NCBI GenBank assembly: GCA_017468865.1
Contig: JAFUHM010000048.1
Location: 1-64,000, forward strand
Direction of reading: 5' to 3'
Length of the DNA stretch: 64,000 bases
From: Oscillospiraceae bacterium
GTDB lineage: Bacteria > Bacillota > Clostridia > Oscillospirales > Ruminococcaceae
Shown here piece after piece: positions 51,649-60,449 of this stretch. The position numbers were made by a program, and so were the translations under genes. The notes under the pieces are model-generated. The model saw only the letters and a program-made list of their open reading frames with translations, ran no database searches and was not told where the DNA came from. Within the stretch, counting starts at the first letter, position 1. Each line of letters starts with the position of its first letter.

Positions 51649-54138
51649 TCAGCGGCTGTCGGATATGAGTTCTCTTATGGCGTTCTCGACCTGCTTTACT
51701 TCTTCGTAGAATTTACCTGCGGGCACACGCAGAGCACCGTTGCCGAGTATGATGAGCTGTTCGGCATAGTCGGAGGTGGCTACCCTGATGCGCCTTGCCC
51801 CCTTGATGTCATGGGTGGTGCGCTCGATATACATATCGGCTGTTTCCGCTTCCTTTGTGTATACGACGGTGATGCCGCTCTCCTGCTCGATCTCCCGTGT
51901 GCCGCCCTTTATCTTGTAGGCATCGAACACGAGTATGGTCTGACACCCCTTGAAGCCCGCAAAGTTGGCGAGGATGTCCGTAAGGCGCTTCCTTGCGTGA
52001 TCGAGGGATGTACGGGCGAGATCTCTCAGTTCATCCCATGCAAAGATGATGTTGTACCCGTCAACAAGGAGATAGTCCGGGCCTGTGCTTACGGGCGCAG
52101 GCTTTACACGCTTCACAGGGATGTCGTCACGGCGCATTGCGCTCCTTTTGGGGCGGTCTATCTTTCCGTAGGTGCGCTCGAATATCGCCATAAGCTCATC
52201 GTCACTGTAAAGCCTTGCCTTAAACTGTGCGATGCGTGCAGGGGTGATCTCGTCGGACGGCTCCTCTGCCTGCCTGATGGCTGTGTGCATATGTGACGGG
52301 GCTTCGTCCCACCTTATGACTGCCGCAGCACCCTTGATGCAGAAGATGCTGTCGGGTGAGTTGGCGGTATCAGCCAAGGGATCGTAGTTTGCCTGAGCGA
52401 TGATGTCTGTCGGGTCGGATACGGGGAAGTATCCGCAGAAGTCGAGCTGGAGCCTGCCGGTGCCGCCTGTATATGATGCGACTTCGGTATGGTAGCCGTT
52501 TATCCCGGCGGCAGGCACCCTGCCCCTTATGACCGCAGTGTCTCCGTCTATTTCGGGGGAAGCTGTCGCTCCCATGAGATCAAGGTCGGTCATGGCACGC
52601 CCCATGGAGGACAGGGGCAGTTCGAGGGCGTATTCGTAGCAGGGTTCAAGGAGGATGCTTTCCGCCTGCATCAGAGCCTGACGCACTGCCCTGCGTGCAG
52701 CCTGCCTTAGATCGCCGCCCTCGGTATGCTTGACGTGGATGCGGCCGCCCGTCAGTATGATATGCACATCGGTGAGGGGTGAACCTGTCAGCACACCGTA
52801 ATGGACTTCGTTTTCGAGGACGGAGATGATGCTTTTCTGCCGTGCCGTGGAAAGCAGATCTTCGGGACATTCGCTGCTGACCGTGATGCCGCTGCCCCGT
52901 GGTGCGGCCTCGAGCCTCACCACCGCTTCCCCGTAGTGTCTGAGAGGTTCGTAGTGTCCGTAGCCCGTGACGCTGCCTCTGATAGTCTCAAGATAGCGGA
53001 TGTGCCTTTGCCCGAATGAGACTTCACCGCCGAACTTTTCACGGTAGATCGTACTTATCACATCAAGCTCCATATCCCCCATGACGCTTATGGAGACCTT
53101 CCCGTCTGCGGTGGGCGAAAGGGTGGGGATATCAGTCTCGACGGCTTTCATCCGCTCGTAGAGGGTATGTTCATCGCAGTCGGCGGTGACGACGTAGCTT
53201 ATCAGGGGGATGAGGGGATCTCTCCTGTCGGGCTCTGCGCCCATGCCGTCACCTGGGCGCAGCTTATCCGTGACGAAGGCGGCGCACTGTCCTGCGCAAA
53301 CTTCACCTGCCTGCTCGTACTTCTCGCCCGAGTAGATGCGCAGTTCGTTGACCTTGATGCCGTCTGTTTCGTCCTTGACACGCAGGGTTCCACCCGTGAC
53401 CTTGATGTGCGCAAGAGTGTTCTTTCCGTCCGAGGTGAGCTTGAACACCTTTGCGGCAAATTCACTGCCGTATGTCCTCACGGGGGCAAACCTGTCTATC
53501 ATGGAGATAAGCTCGGCGATGCCCTCGGAGCGCAGTGCGCTTCCCCACATGACGGGGAATATGTCCCTTTTTGCGATGGCGGCTGTCACATCCTCATCGG
53601 AAAGCGTGCCGTCCTCGTATTTCTCAAACAGGCTCTCATCGGCAAAGGCACAGTTTTCATATATGTCACCGGACAGGTCTGCCGCCCTGCCCCCCGTGAA
53701 GTCATTTAAGACAGCGGCGAGCCGCTCTCTGTCTATGCCCTGAAGGTCGGTCTTGTTGACGAACAGGAATACGGGTATCTTATCCTTTTCAAGGAGCTTC
53801 CACAGTGTCCTGGTATGGCTCTGTATGCCGTCCGAGGCACTTATGAGGAGGATGCACATATCCATGACGCTTATGCACTGCCTTGCATGGGAGGCAAAAT
53901 CCGCATGGCCCGGGGTGTCGAGCAGCGTCACACAGAGCTTGTCTGTCCTGAATACCGCCTGATGAGAGAAGACGGTTATCCCCCGAGACTTCTCTATGCT
54001 TGAGTTGTCAAGATAGGCATTCCCCGAATCGACACGTCCCTTTTTGCGTATACTTCCCGCCGCAAACAGGAGTTCCTCGGCAAGCGTGGTCTTGCCCGCA
54101 TCGACGTGGGCTGCAAGTCCTATCACGATATTGTTCAT
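51649..54138 (-). CDS. TetM/EF-G-like ribosomal GTPase fused to a YacP/Rae1-type NYN nuclease
   Basis: An 829-residue protein. Residues 1-650 are a translational GTPase of the ribosome-protection type: AAHVDAGKTTLAEELL (G1), SIEKSRGITVFS (switch I), LLDTPGHADF (G3), LFVNKTDLQGI (G4), then EF-G-like domains II, III, IV and V (RAMTDLDLMGATASPEIDGD in IV/V). A basic linker (RPKRSAMRRDDIPVKRVKPA) leads to residues 687-829, a YacP/Rae1-like domain: YLLVDGYNIIFAWDEL, ILVFDAYKIKGGTRE, TKEAETADMYIE, RVATSDYAEQLIILGNGA. Its metal-binding Asp residues are conserved. Rae1 cuts mRNA in the ribosomal A site, so this chain joins a ribosome-clearing GTPase to an A-site nuclease. Drug resistance cannot be claimed. 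It heads an operon with two WYL genes. RBS AAAGGA. Confidence 0.88.
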   Translation of the reverse strand: MNNIVIGLAAHVDAGKTTLAEELLFAAGSIRKKGRVDSGNAYLDNSSIEKSRGITVFSHQAVFRTDKLCVTLLDTPGHADFASHARQCISVMDMCILLISASDGIQSHTRTLWKLLEKDKIPVFLFVNKTDLQGIDRERLAAVLNDFTGGRAADLSGDIYENCAFADESLFEKYEDGTLSDEDVTAAIAKRDIFPVMWGSALRSEGIAELISMIDRFAPVRTYGSEFAAKVFKLTSDGKNTLAHIKVTGGTLRVKDETDGIKVNELRIYSGEKYEQAGEVCAGQCAAFVTDKLRPGDGMGAEPDRRDPLIPLISYVVTADCDEHTLYERMKAVETDIPTLSPTADGKVSISVMGDMELDVISTIYREKFGGEVSFGQRHIRYLETIRGSVTGYGHYEPLRHYGEAVVRLEAAPRGSGITVSSECPEDLLSTARQKSIISVLENEVHYGVLTGSPLTDVHIILTGGRIHVKHTEGGDLRQAARRAVRQALMQAESILLEPCYEYALELPLSSMGRAMTDLDLMGATASPEIDGDTAVIRGRVPAAGINGYHTEVASYTGGTGRLQLDFCGYFPVSDPTDIIAQANYDPLADTANSPDSIFCIKGAAAVIRWDEAPSHMHTAIRQAEEPSDEITPARIAQFKARLYSDDELMAIFERTYGKIDRPKRSAMRRDDIPVKRVKPAPVSTGPDYLLVDGYNIIFAWDELRDLARTSLDHARKRLTDILANFAGFKGCQTILVFDAYKIKGGTREIEQESGITVVYTKEAETADMYIERTTHDIKGARRIRVATSDYAEQLIILGNGALRVPAGKFYEEVKQVENAIRELISDSR

Positions 54139-54183
54139 TGCGTTTTCCTTTATTTGTCGTTTTTTATCGGCTGAGTGAGTTCA

Positions 54184-54262
54184 TATATTATAGCATAAAA
54201 CCGGAGAAAAATCAATGGATACAGGCAAAAATTTAAATCTGAAAAAGTGCAGCTGAATTCAA
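54184..54262 (-). promoter_or_regulatory. Promoter module of the GTPase-nuclease operon (repeat family)
   Basis: On the minus strand TATCCATTGATTTTTCTCCG, then GTTTTATGC and TATAAT; -35 TTGATT, 17-base spacer. The leader to the ATG is about 40 bases. Confidence 0.85.
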
Positions 54263-54265
54263 CTT

Positions 54266-54391
54266 GGGTGCAGGCACCGCCTGCTTATAGCATAAAAACG
54301 GAGAAAATGCAATAGATAATTCAGTTTTATAAGACGGCACAAACGAAAATAGTCTTGATTGGCTGCGGGCACCGCCCGCTTACAGGATCGG
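54266..54391 (-). repeat. Promoter-hairpin repeat, two units (95-bp period)
   Basis: GGGTGCAGGCACCGCCTGC at 54266 and GGCTGCGGGCACCGCCCGC at 54361. Between them on the minus strand lies TATCTATTGCATTTTCTCCG followed by TTTTTATGC and TATAAG, a promoter-like copy of the module. Downstream (54392-54480) there is an A/T-rich stretch with a GCGGC hairpin; the rest of 54139-54561 is the GH115 promoter. Confidence 0.88.
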
Positions 54392-54482
54392 AACAAAATT
54401 TTACACTTTGTTCATAGGGCGGCTGTGCCGCTTCGCAGCGCAAAAAATGATGAACTTGTCTAATATTGCGACAATAATAATC

Positions 54483-54511
54483 TTGAAAAATTATTGCGGA
54501 TATGTTATAAT
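54483..54511 (+). promoter_or_regulatory. Promoter of the GH115-uxuA-uxuB operon
   Basis: TTGAAA (54483-54488), 17-base spacer, TATAAT (54506-54511), 50 bases before the ATG. Confidence 0.82.
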
Positions 54512-54561
54512 CGGTTTATATCATATTGACTAAATGTCACGCTTGTTCAGGGGCTGAGACT

Positions 54562-57213
54562 ATGATAATAACCAAAAATACGGATATCAATTTCATTTAT
54601 ACCGACGGATGCCCTTCGGGTGCTGTCCGTGTGGCTGAGCTTGTCCGTGAGGATATAGGCAAGGTCGTGGGCGTATCCGATGACAAGACTGACAGGCTGG
54701 ATATCGTGATCGGCACGGCTGATGCTATGCCTGACGGATACGGGTGTGAGGATATAAAGGGGAAAAGGGAGGTATATTCCTTCTCTGTGACCGACAGGAT
54801 AGTGATCGTGGGCAGCGACAAGAGAGGGCTTATCTACGGGCTTTTCCATATATCGGATCTGATGGGGGTATCCCCCTTTGTCAACTGGTCGGGACTGATG
54901 CCCGTTCACCGTGATGGGTTTGCGATGGATGAGCAGACATATATATCCGCTGAGCCTTCTGTGAGGTACAGGGGATTTTTCATCAATGACGAATGGCCTG
55001 CTTTCGGTACATGGTGCTCCAAGCACTTCGGCGGCTTTACCGCAAAGATGTATGCAAATGTGTTCGAGCTTATCCTTCGCATGAAGGGGAACCTGCTGTG
55101 GCCTGCCATGTGGTCTTCCTGCTTTGCCTGTGACGGCCCAGGTCTGGAGTCGGCAAAGCTTGCGGATGAATTGGGCGTGATAATGGGCACGTCACACCAT
55201 GAGCCATGTCTGCGGCACGGTGAGGAATACAGTCACCTCAGGGGCAAGGGATCGCCCTACGGTGATGCGTGGAATTTCCGCACCAACAAGGAGGGCATCA
55301 CACGGTTCTGGGCTGACGGACTGAAGAGAAACGGCGATCTGGAGAACATAGTGACCGTAGGCATGAGAGGAGAGCGTGACTCCTCCATCCTTGGGGATGA
55401 CTCCGCTCTTGCCGATAATATCGCACTTCTGCGGGATGTGCTCCATACGCAGAACGAGCTTATCCGTGAACATATAAACAGTGACCTTGATGCGGTGCCG
55501 AGGATGCTTGCGCTGTACAAGGAAGTTGAGCCCTACTATTACGGCGATGAAAAGACTCCCGGCCTTATCGACTGCGATGAGCTTGACGGCGTGATACTTC
55601 TGCTGTGCGACGACAACCACGGCTATCTCAGGCGGCTCCCCGATGAGCGCATGAGAAAGAAGAACAATACCTTTGGTATGTACTATCACTTCGACTACCA
55701 CGGCGAGCCTGTGTCATATGAATGGGTAAACTCCAATGCGCTTCCTGTGGTACAGGAGCAGATGACCACGGCTTACGAATACGGCGTCAGGGATCTGTGG
55801 ATAGTGAATGTGGGGGATCTTTCCCAGAATGAGATACCTCTCGGCTACTTCATGTCCCTGGCATATGACTATGACAGATGGTCTGCTGCGGATACGGACG
55901 AATACCTGCGTGAGACCTTCGCAGACTTCGGCCTTGGTGAGGAAGATACGGACAAGCTGGTGCGTATGTATGCGGATTTTGCACATCTTATGCACAACAG
56001 GCGTCCCGAACATCTTGACTGCCATTCCTACAATGTGAAGAACGGTGAAGCACAGGCGGTGCTTGAAAAGATCGAAGAGATACGCAGAGTATGCAACGAG
56101 ACGGAGAAGAAGATACCCGATGAGAACAAGGCGGCATTTACCGAGCTTGTATATTATACGGTAATGGGCGGCACCAATCTGGTGCAGATGTGGATATATG
56201 CGGAGTATAACCATTTCTTCGCATCCATTGGGGCTGTGCGTGCAAACAGATACGCAGAGGACATCAGAAAGGCTCTGGCGGCAGACAAGGAACTTACCAA
56301 TAAACTGCATACCGTCGCTGACGGTAGATTTGACGGCTTCGGGCTGGCGCCCCATATAGGCTTTAAGCACTGGAACAGTGAGGAGTCGGCAAACCCCGTG
56401 ATACACAGCGTGATCCCCGTGGAAGGGAAATCCATCAAAGTGGGGCTCCTTATGGGGGATGAGTATACATCAGGCCTTGAATGGACAGGGAAGAAGCTGG
56501 TGGCGGATACCTTCGCAGAGAAGGACGGCGTGAGATACACGGGATTCTATGCTGCACTCTGCGGTACCGATCCTGTTGCATACAGCGTGAGCTGCGACAG
56601 CGATGCGGTGAGCATAAACAAGAAAGACGGCATACTCTCTCCCGGCAGGGATATCATCGAGCATATCGTTACCCTGAAAGGCACTCTGACGGAGGATGTA
56701 TCTGTCAAGGTGAAGTATGAGGGACATACGGTCGAGATCATCCTGCGTGAGTCGGATGAGCTTGTCATCCCTGCTGCTGCCTTCTCGGACAATGTGGCGC
56801 AGGACGGCAGAAAGTTTGAAGTGATGCCTTCCCTCGGACGTGACACCGATGCCGTCAAGGTACTGCCCCTGTTCATGGGTGCCAAGGCACCTGCGCCCTA
56901 TGTGGAGTACACCTTTGAGCGCAGCAGGAGCGGCGAATATGACATAACGTTCGAGATCGCACCGAATAATCCGTACAGCGGCGAGATCCCCGAGATAGTA
57001 TACTCCGTCAACGGCGGTGAGCTGAGGCATCTGCCTGCCGTGAGGGATGACTACACCGTGGGAGTGTCGGCTGAATGGGCAGAGGGCGTACTTTCGCATA
57101 TACACAGGGTACATGACCGCATATCCCTGAATGAGGGGGAGAATGTGCTTCGTTTCTGCGGCACGGCAGATGAGATCGTGCTTGAGAAGATTTTGATCGG
57201 AGGAATAGTATGA
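54562..57213 (+). CDS. GH115 xylan alpha-1,2-glucuronidase
   Basis: An 883-residue glycoside hydrolase family 115 protein without signal peptide. The family signature YRGFFINDEWPAFGTWC (about 143) is followed by GGFTAKMYANVFELILRMKG, NLLWPAMWSSCF, GTSHHEPCLRHGEEY, YYHFDYHGEPVSYEWVNSN and WIVNVGDLSQNEIPLGYFM. GH115 enzymes remove (4-O-methyl)glucuronic acid from xylan; as no signal is seen it probably acts on imported oligosaccharides. The downstream uxuA and uxuB process the released uronate. A weak GGGG site precedes the ATG at 54562. Confidence 0.93.
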   Translation: MIITKNTDINFIYTDGCPSGAVRVAELVREDIGKVVGVSDDKTDRLDIVIGTADAMPDGYGCEDIKGKREVYSFSVTDRIVIVGSDKRGLIYGLFHISDLMGVSPFVNWSGLMPVHRDGFAMDEQTYISAEPSVRYRGFFINDEWPAFGTWCSKHFGGFTAKMYANVFELILRMKGNLLWPAMWSSCFACDGPGLESAKLADELGVIMGTSHHEPCLRHGEEYSHLRGKGSPYGDAWNFRTNKEGITRFWADGLKRNGDLENIVTVGMRGERDSSILGDDSALADNIALLRDVLHTQNELIREHINSDLDAVPRMLALYKEVEPYYYGDEKTPGLIDCDELDGVILLLCDDNHGYLRRLPDERMRKKNNTFGMYYHFDYHGEPVSYEWVNSNALPVVQEQMTTAYEYGVRDLWIVNVGDLSQNEIPLGYFMSLAYDYDRWSAADTDEYLRETFADFGLGEEDTDKLVRMYADFAHLMHNRRPEHLDCHSYNVKNGEAQAVLEKIEEIRRVCNETEKKIPDENKAAFTELVYYTVMGGTNLVQMWIYAEYNHFFASIGAVRANRYAEDIRKALAADKELTNKLHTVADGRFDGFGLAPHIGFKHWNSEESANPVIHSVIPVEGKSIKVGLLMGDEYTSGLEWTGKKLVADTFAEKDGVRYTGFYAALCGTDPVAYSVSCDSDAVSINKKDGILSPGRDIIEHIVTLKGTLTEDVSVKVKYEGHTVEIILRESDELVIPAAAFSDNVAQDGRKFEVMPSLGRDTDAVKVLPLFMGAKAPAPYVEYTFERSRSGEYDITFEIAPNNPYSGEIPEIVYSVNGGELRHLPAVRDDYTVGVSAEWAEGVLSHIHRVHDRISLNEGENVLRFCGTADEIVLEKILIGGIV

Positions 57214-58286
57214 AGATGTCGTTCCGATGGTACGGAGAGGGCAACGACAGCGTTACGCTGGCGCAGATAAAGCAGATCCCCGGCGTGGAGGAGATCGTGT
57301 GGGCACTCCACCACAAAGCTCCCGGTGAGATATGGGAGAAGGAAGAGATAGCTGCGGTGAAAAAGCAGCTCGATGAATACGGCTTCGGCATGGAAGTCGT
57401 GGAGTCGGTGAATGTTCACGATGATATAAAGACGGGCAGCGGCGAGCGTGACAGATATATAGAGAACTACTGCACGACACTGCGAAATCTGAGCGAGTTC
57501 GGCGTGAAGGTGGTATGCTACAATTTCATGCCTGTGTTCGACTGGACGAGGACGGACCTCTTCCATCCGCTTCCCGACGGCTCCACGGCACTGTTCTATG
57601 AGAAGTCCAAGATCAAGGACGATCCAATGGAAATGGCGGAGTATATCCTGAAGGAGTGCAGGGACTTCACCATGCCCGGATGGGAGCCTGAAAGGCTTGC
57701 CGATCTGAAGGGACTGTTTGAACGGTATGCGGATGTGGACAAGGAGACTCTGTGGGCGAACTTCAAGTACTTTCTTGAGGCGATCATGCCCACCTGCAAC
57801 GAGTGCGGAATAAAAATGGCGGTGCATCCCGATGATCCCCCATGGGATATATTCGGACTTCCCCGTCTTATCACAGGGGAGGAGGGCGTGTCACGCCTGC
57901 TCTCCATGGTAGACGATCCCTGCAACTGCCTTACCCTCTGCTCCGGTTCTCTCGGGGCGTCTCCCGACAACAACGTGGCAGACATCGCAAGAAGGCACGC
58001 AGACCGCATTCCTTTTGCACACATCAGAAATGTTCACCGCTATGACAACGGTGACTTCACGGAAGTATCCCACCGTGACAGAGACGGTGATGTGGGCGTG
58101 CTCGACATAATCACGGCACTGTACGAAAACGGGTTTGACGGGTATATCCGTCCCGATCACGGCAGACATATATGGGGCGAGAAGTGCCGTCCCGGTTACG
58201 GCCTTTACGACAGGGCACTCGGTATAATGTACATACTCGGTGCGTGGGATATGCTTGACAAGCGGTCACTGTCCGCCGTCAGGTGA
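57210..58286 (+). CDS. uxuA: Mannonate dehydratase
   Basis: A 358-residue UxuA: MSFRWYGEGNDSVTLAQIKQ, WALHHKAPGEIW, VCYNFMPVFDWTRTD, MAVHPDDPPWDIFGLPRL, FAHIRNV and YIRPDHGRHIWGE. It dehydrates D-mannonate to 2-keto-3-deoxygluconate in glucuronate catabolism. The ATG overlaps the GH115 stop by four bases. Metal-binding His and Cys residues of the family (HP, CSGSLG) are present. Confidence 0.96.
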   Translation: MKMSFRWYGEGNDSVTLAQIKQIPGVEEIVWALHHKAPGEIWEKEEIAAVKKQLDEYGFGMEVVESVNVHDDIKTGSGERDRYIENYCTTLRNLSEFGVKVVCYNFMPVFDWTRTDLFHPLPDGSTALFYEKSKIKDDPMEMAEYILKECRDFTMPGWEPERLADLKGLFERYADVDKETLWANFKYFLEAIMPTCNECGIKMAVHPDDPPWDIFGLPRLITGEEGVSRLLSMVDDPCNCLTLCSGSLGASPDNNVADIARRHADRIPFAHIRNVHRYDNGDFTEVSHRDRDGDVGVLDIITALYENGFDGYIRPDHGRHIWGEKCRPGYGLYDRALGIMYILGAWDMLDKRSLSAVR

Positions 58287-58335
58287 GGCCGTCGGGTTCT
58301 GACTGTCGGAAAAATAATAGAAAAGGGAATGTGCC

Positions 58336-59940
58336 ATGAAACTTACACTTGAAGGGATAAAGAACAGGGGTGACTGGAAAAAATGCACCCTGCCCGAATA
58401 TGATATCGAGGCTGTGCGCCGCAGGACACTTGCATCACCCGAATGGATACATTTCGGCTGCGGAAATATTTTCCGTGGGTATATCGCACGCCTTGCGGAT
58501 GACCTGATCGCAAAGGGCGAAATGCAGACGGGCATAATTGCGGTGGACTTCTTCAACCGTGAGTCCATAGAAAAGGTCTTTGCGCCGCATGACGATCTGT
58601 GCATGACTGTCGGACTGTGTACCAACGGCAAGCGCACCATGCGTGTGATAGGCAGCATCGCACGGACGGTTGCCTGTGTGGATGAGGGCTTCGGTGAGCT
58701 TCAGACTTACTTTGCGGCACCGTCCCTCAAAATGATCTCCCTTACCATAACGGAGAAGGGCTATGCGGTCAGGGACAGCAGCGGGGCTCTTACGGCAGGG
58801 GCAGAGAATGATATCAGCGTCGGCCCTGAAGGGAAGCTGTCTACCGCAATGGGGAAACTCTGTGCCCTTGTCCTTGCAAGATATCGTGCAGGGGGACTTG
58901 CTGCCGCTCTGTGCAGCATGGACAACTGCAGCCGCAACGGTGAGAAGCTCAGGGAGAGCCTGCTTACCGTGGCCGGGGGCTGGTGCAAAAAGGGATTTGC
59001 TGATGAAGGGTTCATCGCATACATCACCGATACCCTCACATTCCCGTGCAGCATGATAGACAAGATCACTCCCGCACCTGCCGCAGATATGGCGGTAGAC
59101 TTTGCGGCGATGGGCATAGAGGATATGGCACCGATCGTCACGGCAAGGGGCACTCATCTGGCGCCCTATGTGAATGCGGAGATACCCGAATATCTGGTGA
59201 TTGAGGACAGGTTCCCCGGAGAGCGCATCCCGCTGGAGGAAGCAGGGGTATATATTACGACTCTTGATGTGGTGGAGAAGACCGAGCGGATGAAGGTGTC
59301 CGCCTGCCTCAATCCGCTGCACACATTCCTGGCGATATACGGCTGTCTGCTGGGATACAAGCGGATATCCGACGAAATGGCGGATGAGGATCTGCTGTAT
59401 CTGGTGAAGAAGCTGGGATTCGATGAGGGGCTTCCCGTGGTGGAGCCGCCCGGCATAATCTCTCCGGAGGAGTTTTTGAGAGAAGTCATAGAAGTGAGAC
59501 TTCCCAACGCATCTCTTCCCGATACGCCCCAGCGCATAGCCACCGATACCAGTCAGAAGCTGTCTGTACGCTTCGGCGAGACCATAAAGGCACACCTTGA
59601 AAAGGGGGATGCACACGACCTGACGGTGATACCCCTTGTGATCGCAGGGTGGATACGCTACCTTACGGGGATAGACGACAGCGGAAAGGAAATGGCTCTC
59701 AGTCCCGATCCTATGCTCGATGAACTCAGGGAGACGGTCAGACCCGAATGGTTCACGGTGGAGCATGGACTCAATGAGGAGTCCTCAAAGCAGCTCAACG
59801 TCCTTCTTTCAAATGACAAGATATTCGGCACGGATCTTGTAAAAGCAGGGCTTTCGGATCATATCATGGCGCTGCTCGATGATATGCTCTCATATGCGGG
59901 GGCTGTCAGGGCTGAGCTTGCATATGCAAGAGGAAGATGA
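58336..59940 (+). CDS. uxuB: D-fructuronate reductase (mannitol dehydrogenase family)
   Basis: A 534-residue NAD-dependent polyol/uronate dehydrogenase: WIHFGCGNIFRGYIARLADD as the nucleotide-binding Rossmann start, SMDNCSRNGEKLRESLL, KITPAP, and a catalytic-region KVSACLNPLHTFLAIYGCLL. Among mannitol, altronate and mannonate enzymes, the partner uxuA makes fructuronate reductase most likely (mannonate and NAD to fructuronate and NADH). AAAAGGGAA precedes the ATG. It is followed by a strong terminator. Uronate isomerase (uxaC), kdgK and kdgA are not here. Confidence 0.92.
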   Translation: MKLTLEGIKNRGDWKKCTLPEYDIEAVRRRTLASPEWIHFGCGNIFRGYIARLADDLIAKGEMQTGIIAVDFFNRESIEKVFAPHDDLCMTVGLCTNGKRTMRVIGSIARTVACVDEGFGELQTYFAAPSLKMISLTITEKGYAVRDSSGALTAGAENDISVGPEGKLSTAMGKLCALVLARYRAGGLAAALCSMDNCSRNGEKLRESLLTVAGGWCKKGFADEGFIAYITDTLTFPCSMIDKITPAPAADMAVDFAAMGIEDMAPIVTARGTHLAPYVNAEIPEYLVIEDRFPGERIPLEEAGVYITTLDVVEKTERMKVSACLNPLHTFLAIYGCLLGYKRISDEMADEDLLYLVKKLGFDEGLPVVEPPGIISPEEFLREVIEVRLPNASLPDTPQRIATDTSQKLSVRFGETIKAHLEKGDAHDLTVIPLVIAGWIRYLTGIDDSGKEMALSPDPMLDELRETVRPEWFTVEHGLNEESSKQLNVLLSNDKIFGTDLVKAGLSDHIMALLDDMLSYAGAVRAELAYARGR

Positions 59941-59945
59941 TATCT

Positions 59946-59978
59946 GCCGTCCGCATCACGGATGCGGACGGCTTTTCT
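59946..59978 (+). terminator. Terminator of the uxu operon
   Basis: GCCGTCCGCATC, loop ACG, GATGCGGACGGC, then TTTTCT: a 12-bp perfect stem. Confidence 0.92.
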
Positions 59979-60072
59979 CTGCATGAGAGAGACGGGCAGC
60001 AAGTCGGATATAAAAAAAATCGGCTCTGATTTGTGCAATATGCTGATTTTGTTTGTAAACAAAAAAATAATA

Positions 60073-60101
60073 TGGACATAAATTACATAATGTGGTATAA
60101 T
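60073..60101 (+). promoter_or_regulatory. Promoter of the small Cys-rich protein gene
   Basis: TGGACA (60073-60078), 17-base spacer ending ATGTGG, TATAAT (60096-60101). Confidence 0.75.
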
Positions 60102-60172
60102 ATATACAGTGAGCCGGACGGGGCAAAGCTCCTGTTCTGAGTATCAGCTTCTTGACGAAAGGATGGTCGGAT

Positions 60173-60382
60173 ATGGCTAAGAAGAAATACTTCGGTGAAA
60201 ATATAGTTCCCATGTGTCAGTACTGTCAGTTCGGTACGAGGGCTAAGAACGGAGGAAAAGTGCTCTGCGAGAAGAAGGGCGTCGTGGAAGGTGATTCCTC
60301 CTGCAATAAATTCACCTATTCACCGCTCAAGAGAATACCTAAGAAACAGCTGCATATACCCGGTAACTTTGACGATGTATGA
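60173..60382 (+). CDS. Small Cys-rich (zinc-ribbon-like) protein
   Basis: A 69-residue basic protein. VPMCQYCQFG gives a Cys-x2-Cys knuckle, followed by VLCEKKG and SSCNKF, giving C-x2-C-x14-C-x11-C, which could hold one zinc ion. Rich in Lys; no signal peptide. Small proteins like this occur in Clostridia next to RNA-metabolism genes but have no assigned function. AAAGGATGG precedes the ATG at 60173. A terminator follows 23 bases after its stop. Confidence 0.72.
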   Translation: MAKKKYFGENIVPMCQYCQFGTRAKNGGKVLCEKKGVVEGDSSCNKFTYSPLKRIPKKQLHIPGNFDDV

Positions 60383-60405
60383 CAGTTACGGGGTAAGTTT
60401 GCGTG

Positions 60406-60432
60406 ACACTCCCGACAACGGGAGTGTTTTTT
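60406..60432 (+). terminator. Rho-independent terminator
   Basis: ACACTCCCG, loop ACAA, CGGGAGTGT, then TTTTTT. Confidence 0.92.
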
Positions 60433-60449
60433 GATAGAGGTCAGCAGAT

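Noticed and set aside
51649-54138. Calling the fused GTPase a tetracycline resistance protein
   Set aside because: Similarity is to the TetM/EF-G class in general; the nuclease fusion and the WYL operon suggest a different role, and resistance cannot be read from sequence.
40829-54391. CRISPR array or mobile-element ends for the dispersed hairpins
   Set aside because: Units are not separated by unique spacers, have long GC palindromes and embedded promoter copies, and no cas genes or transposase are nearby.
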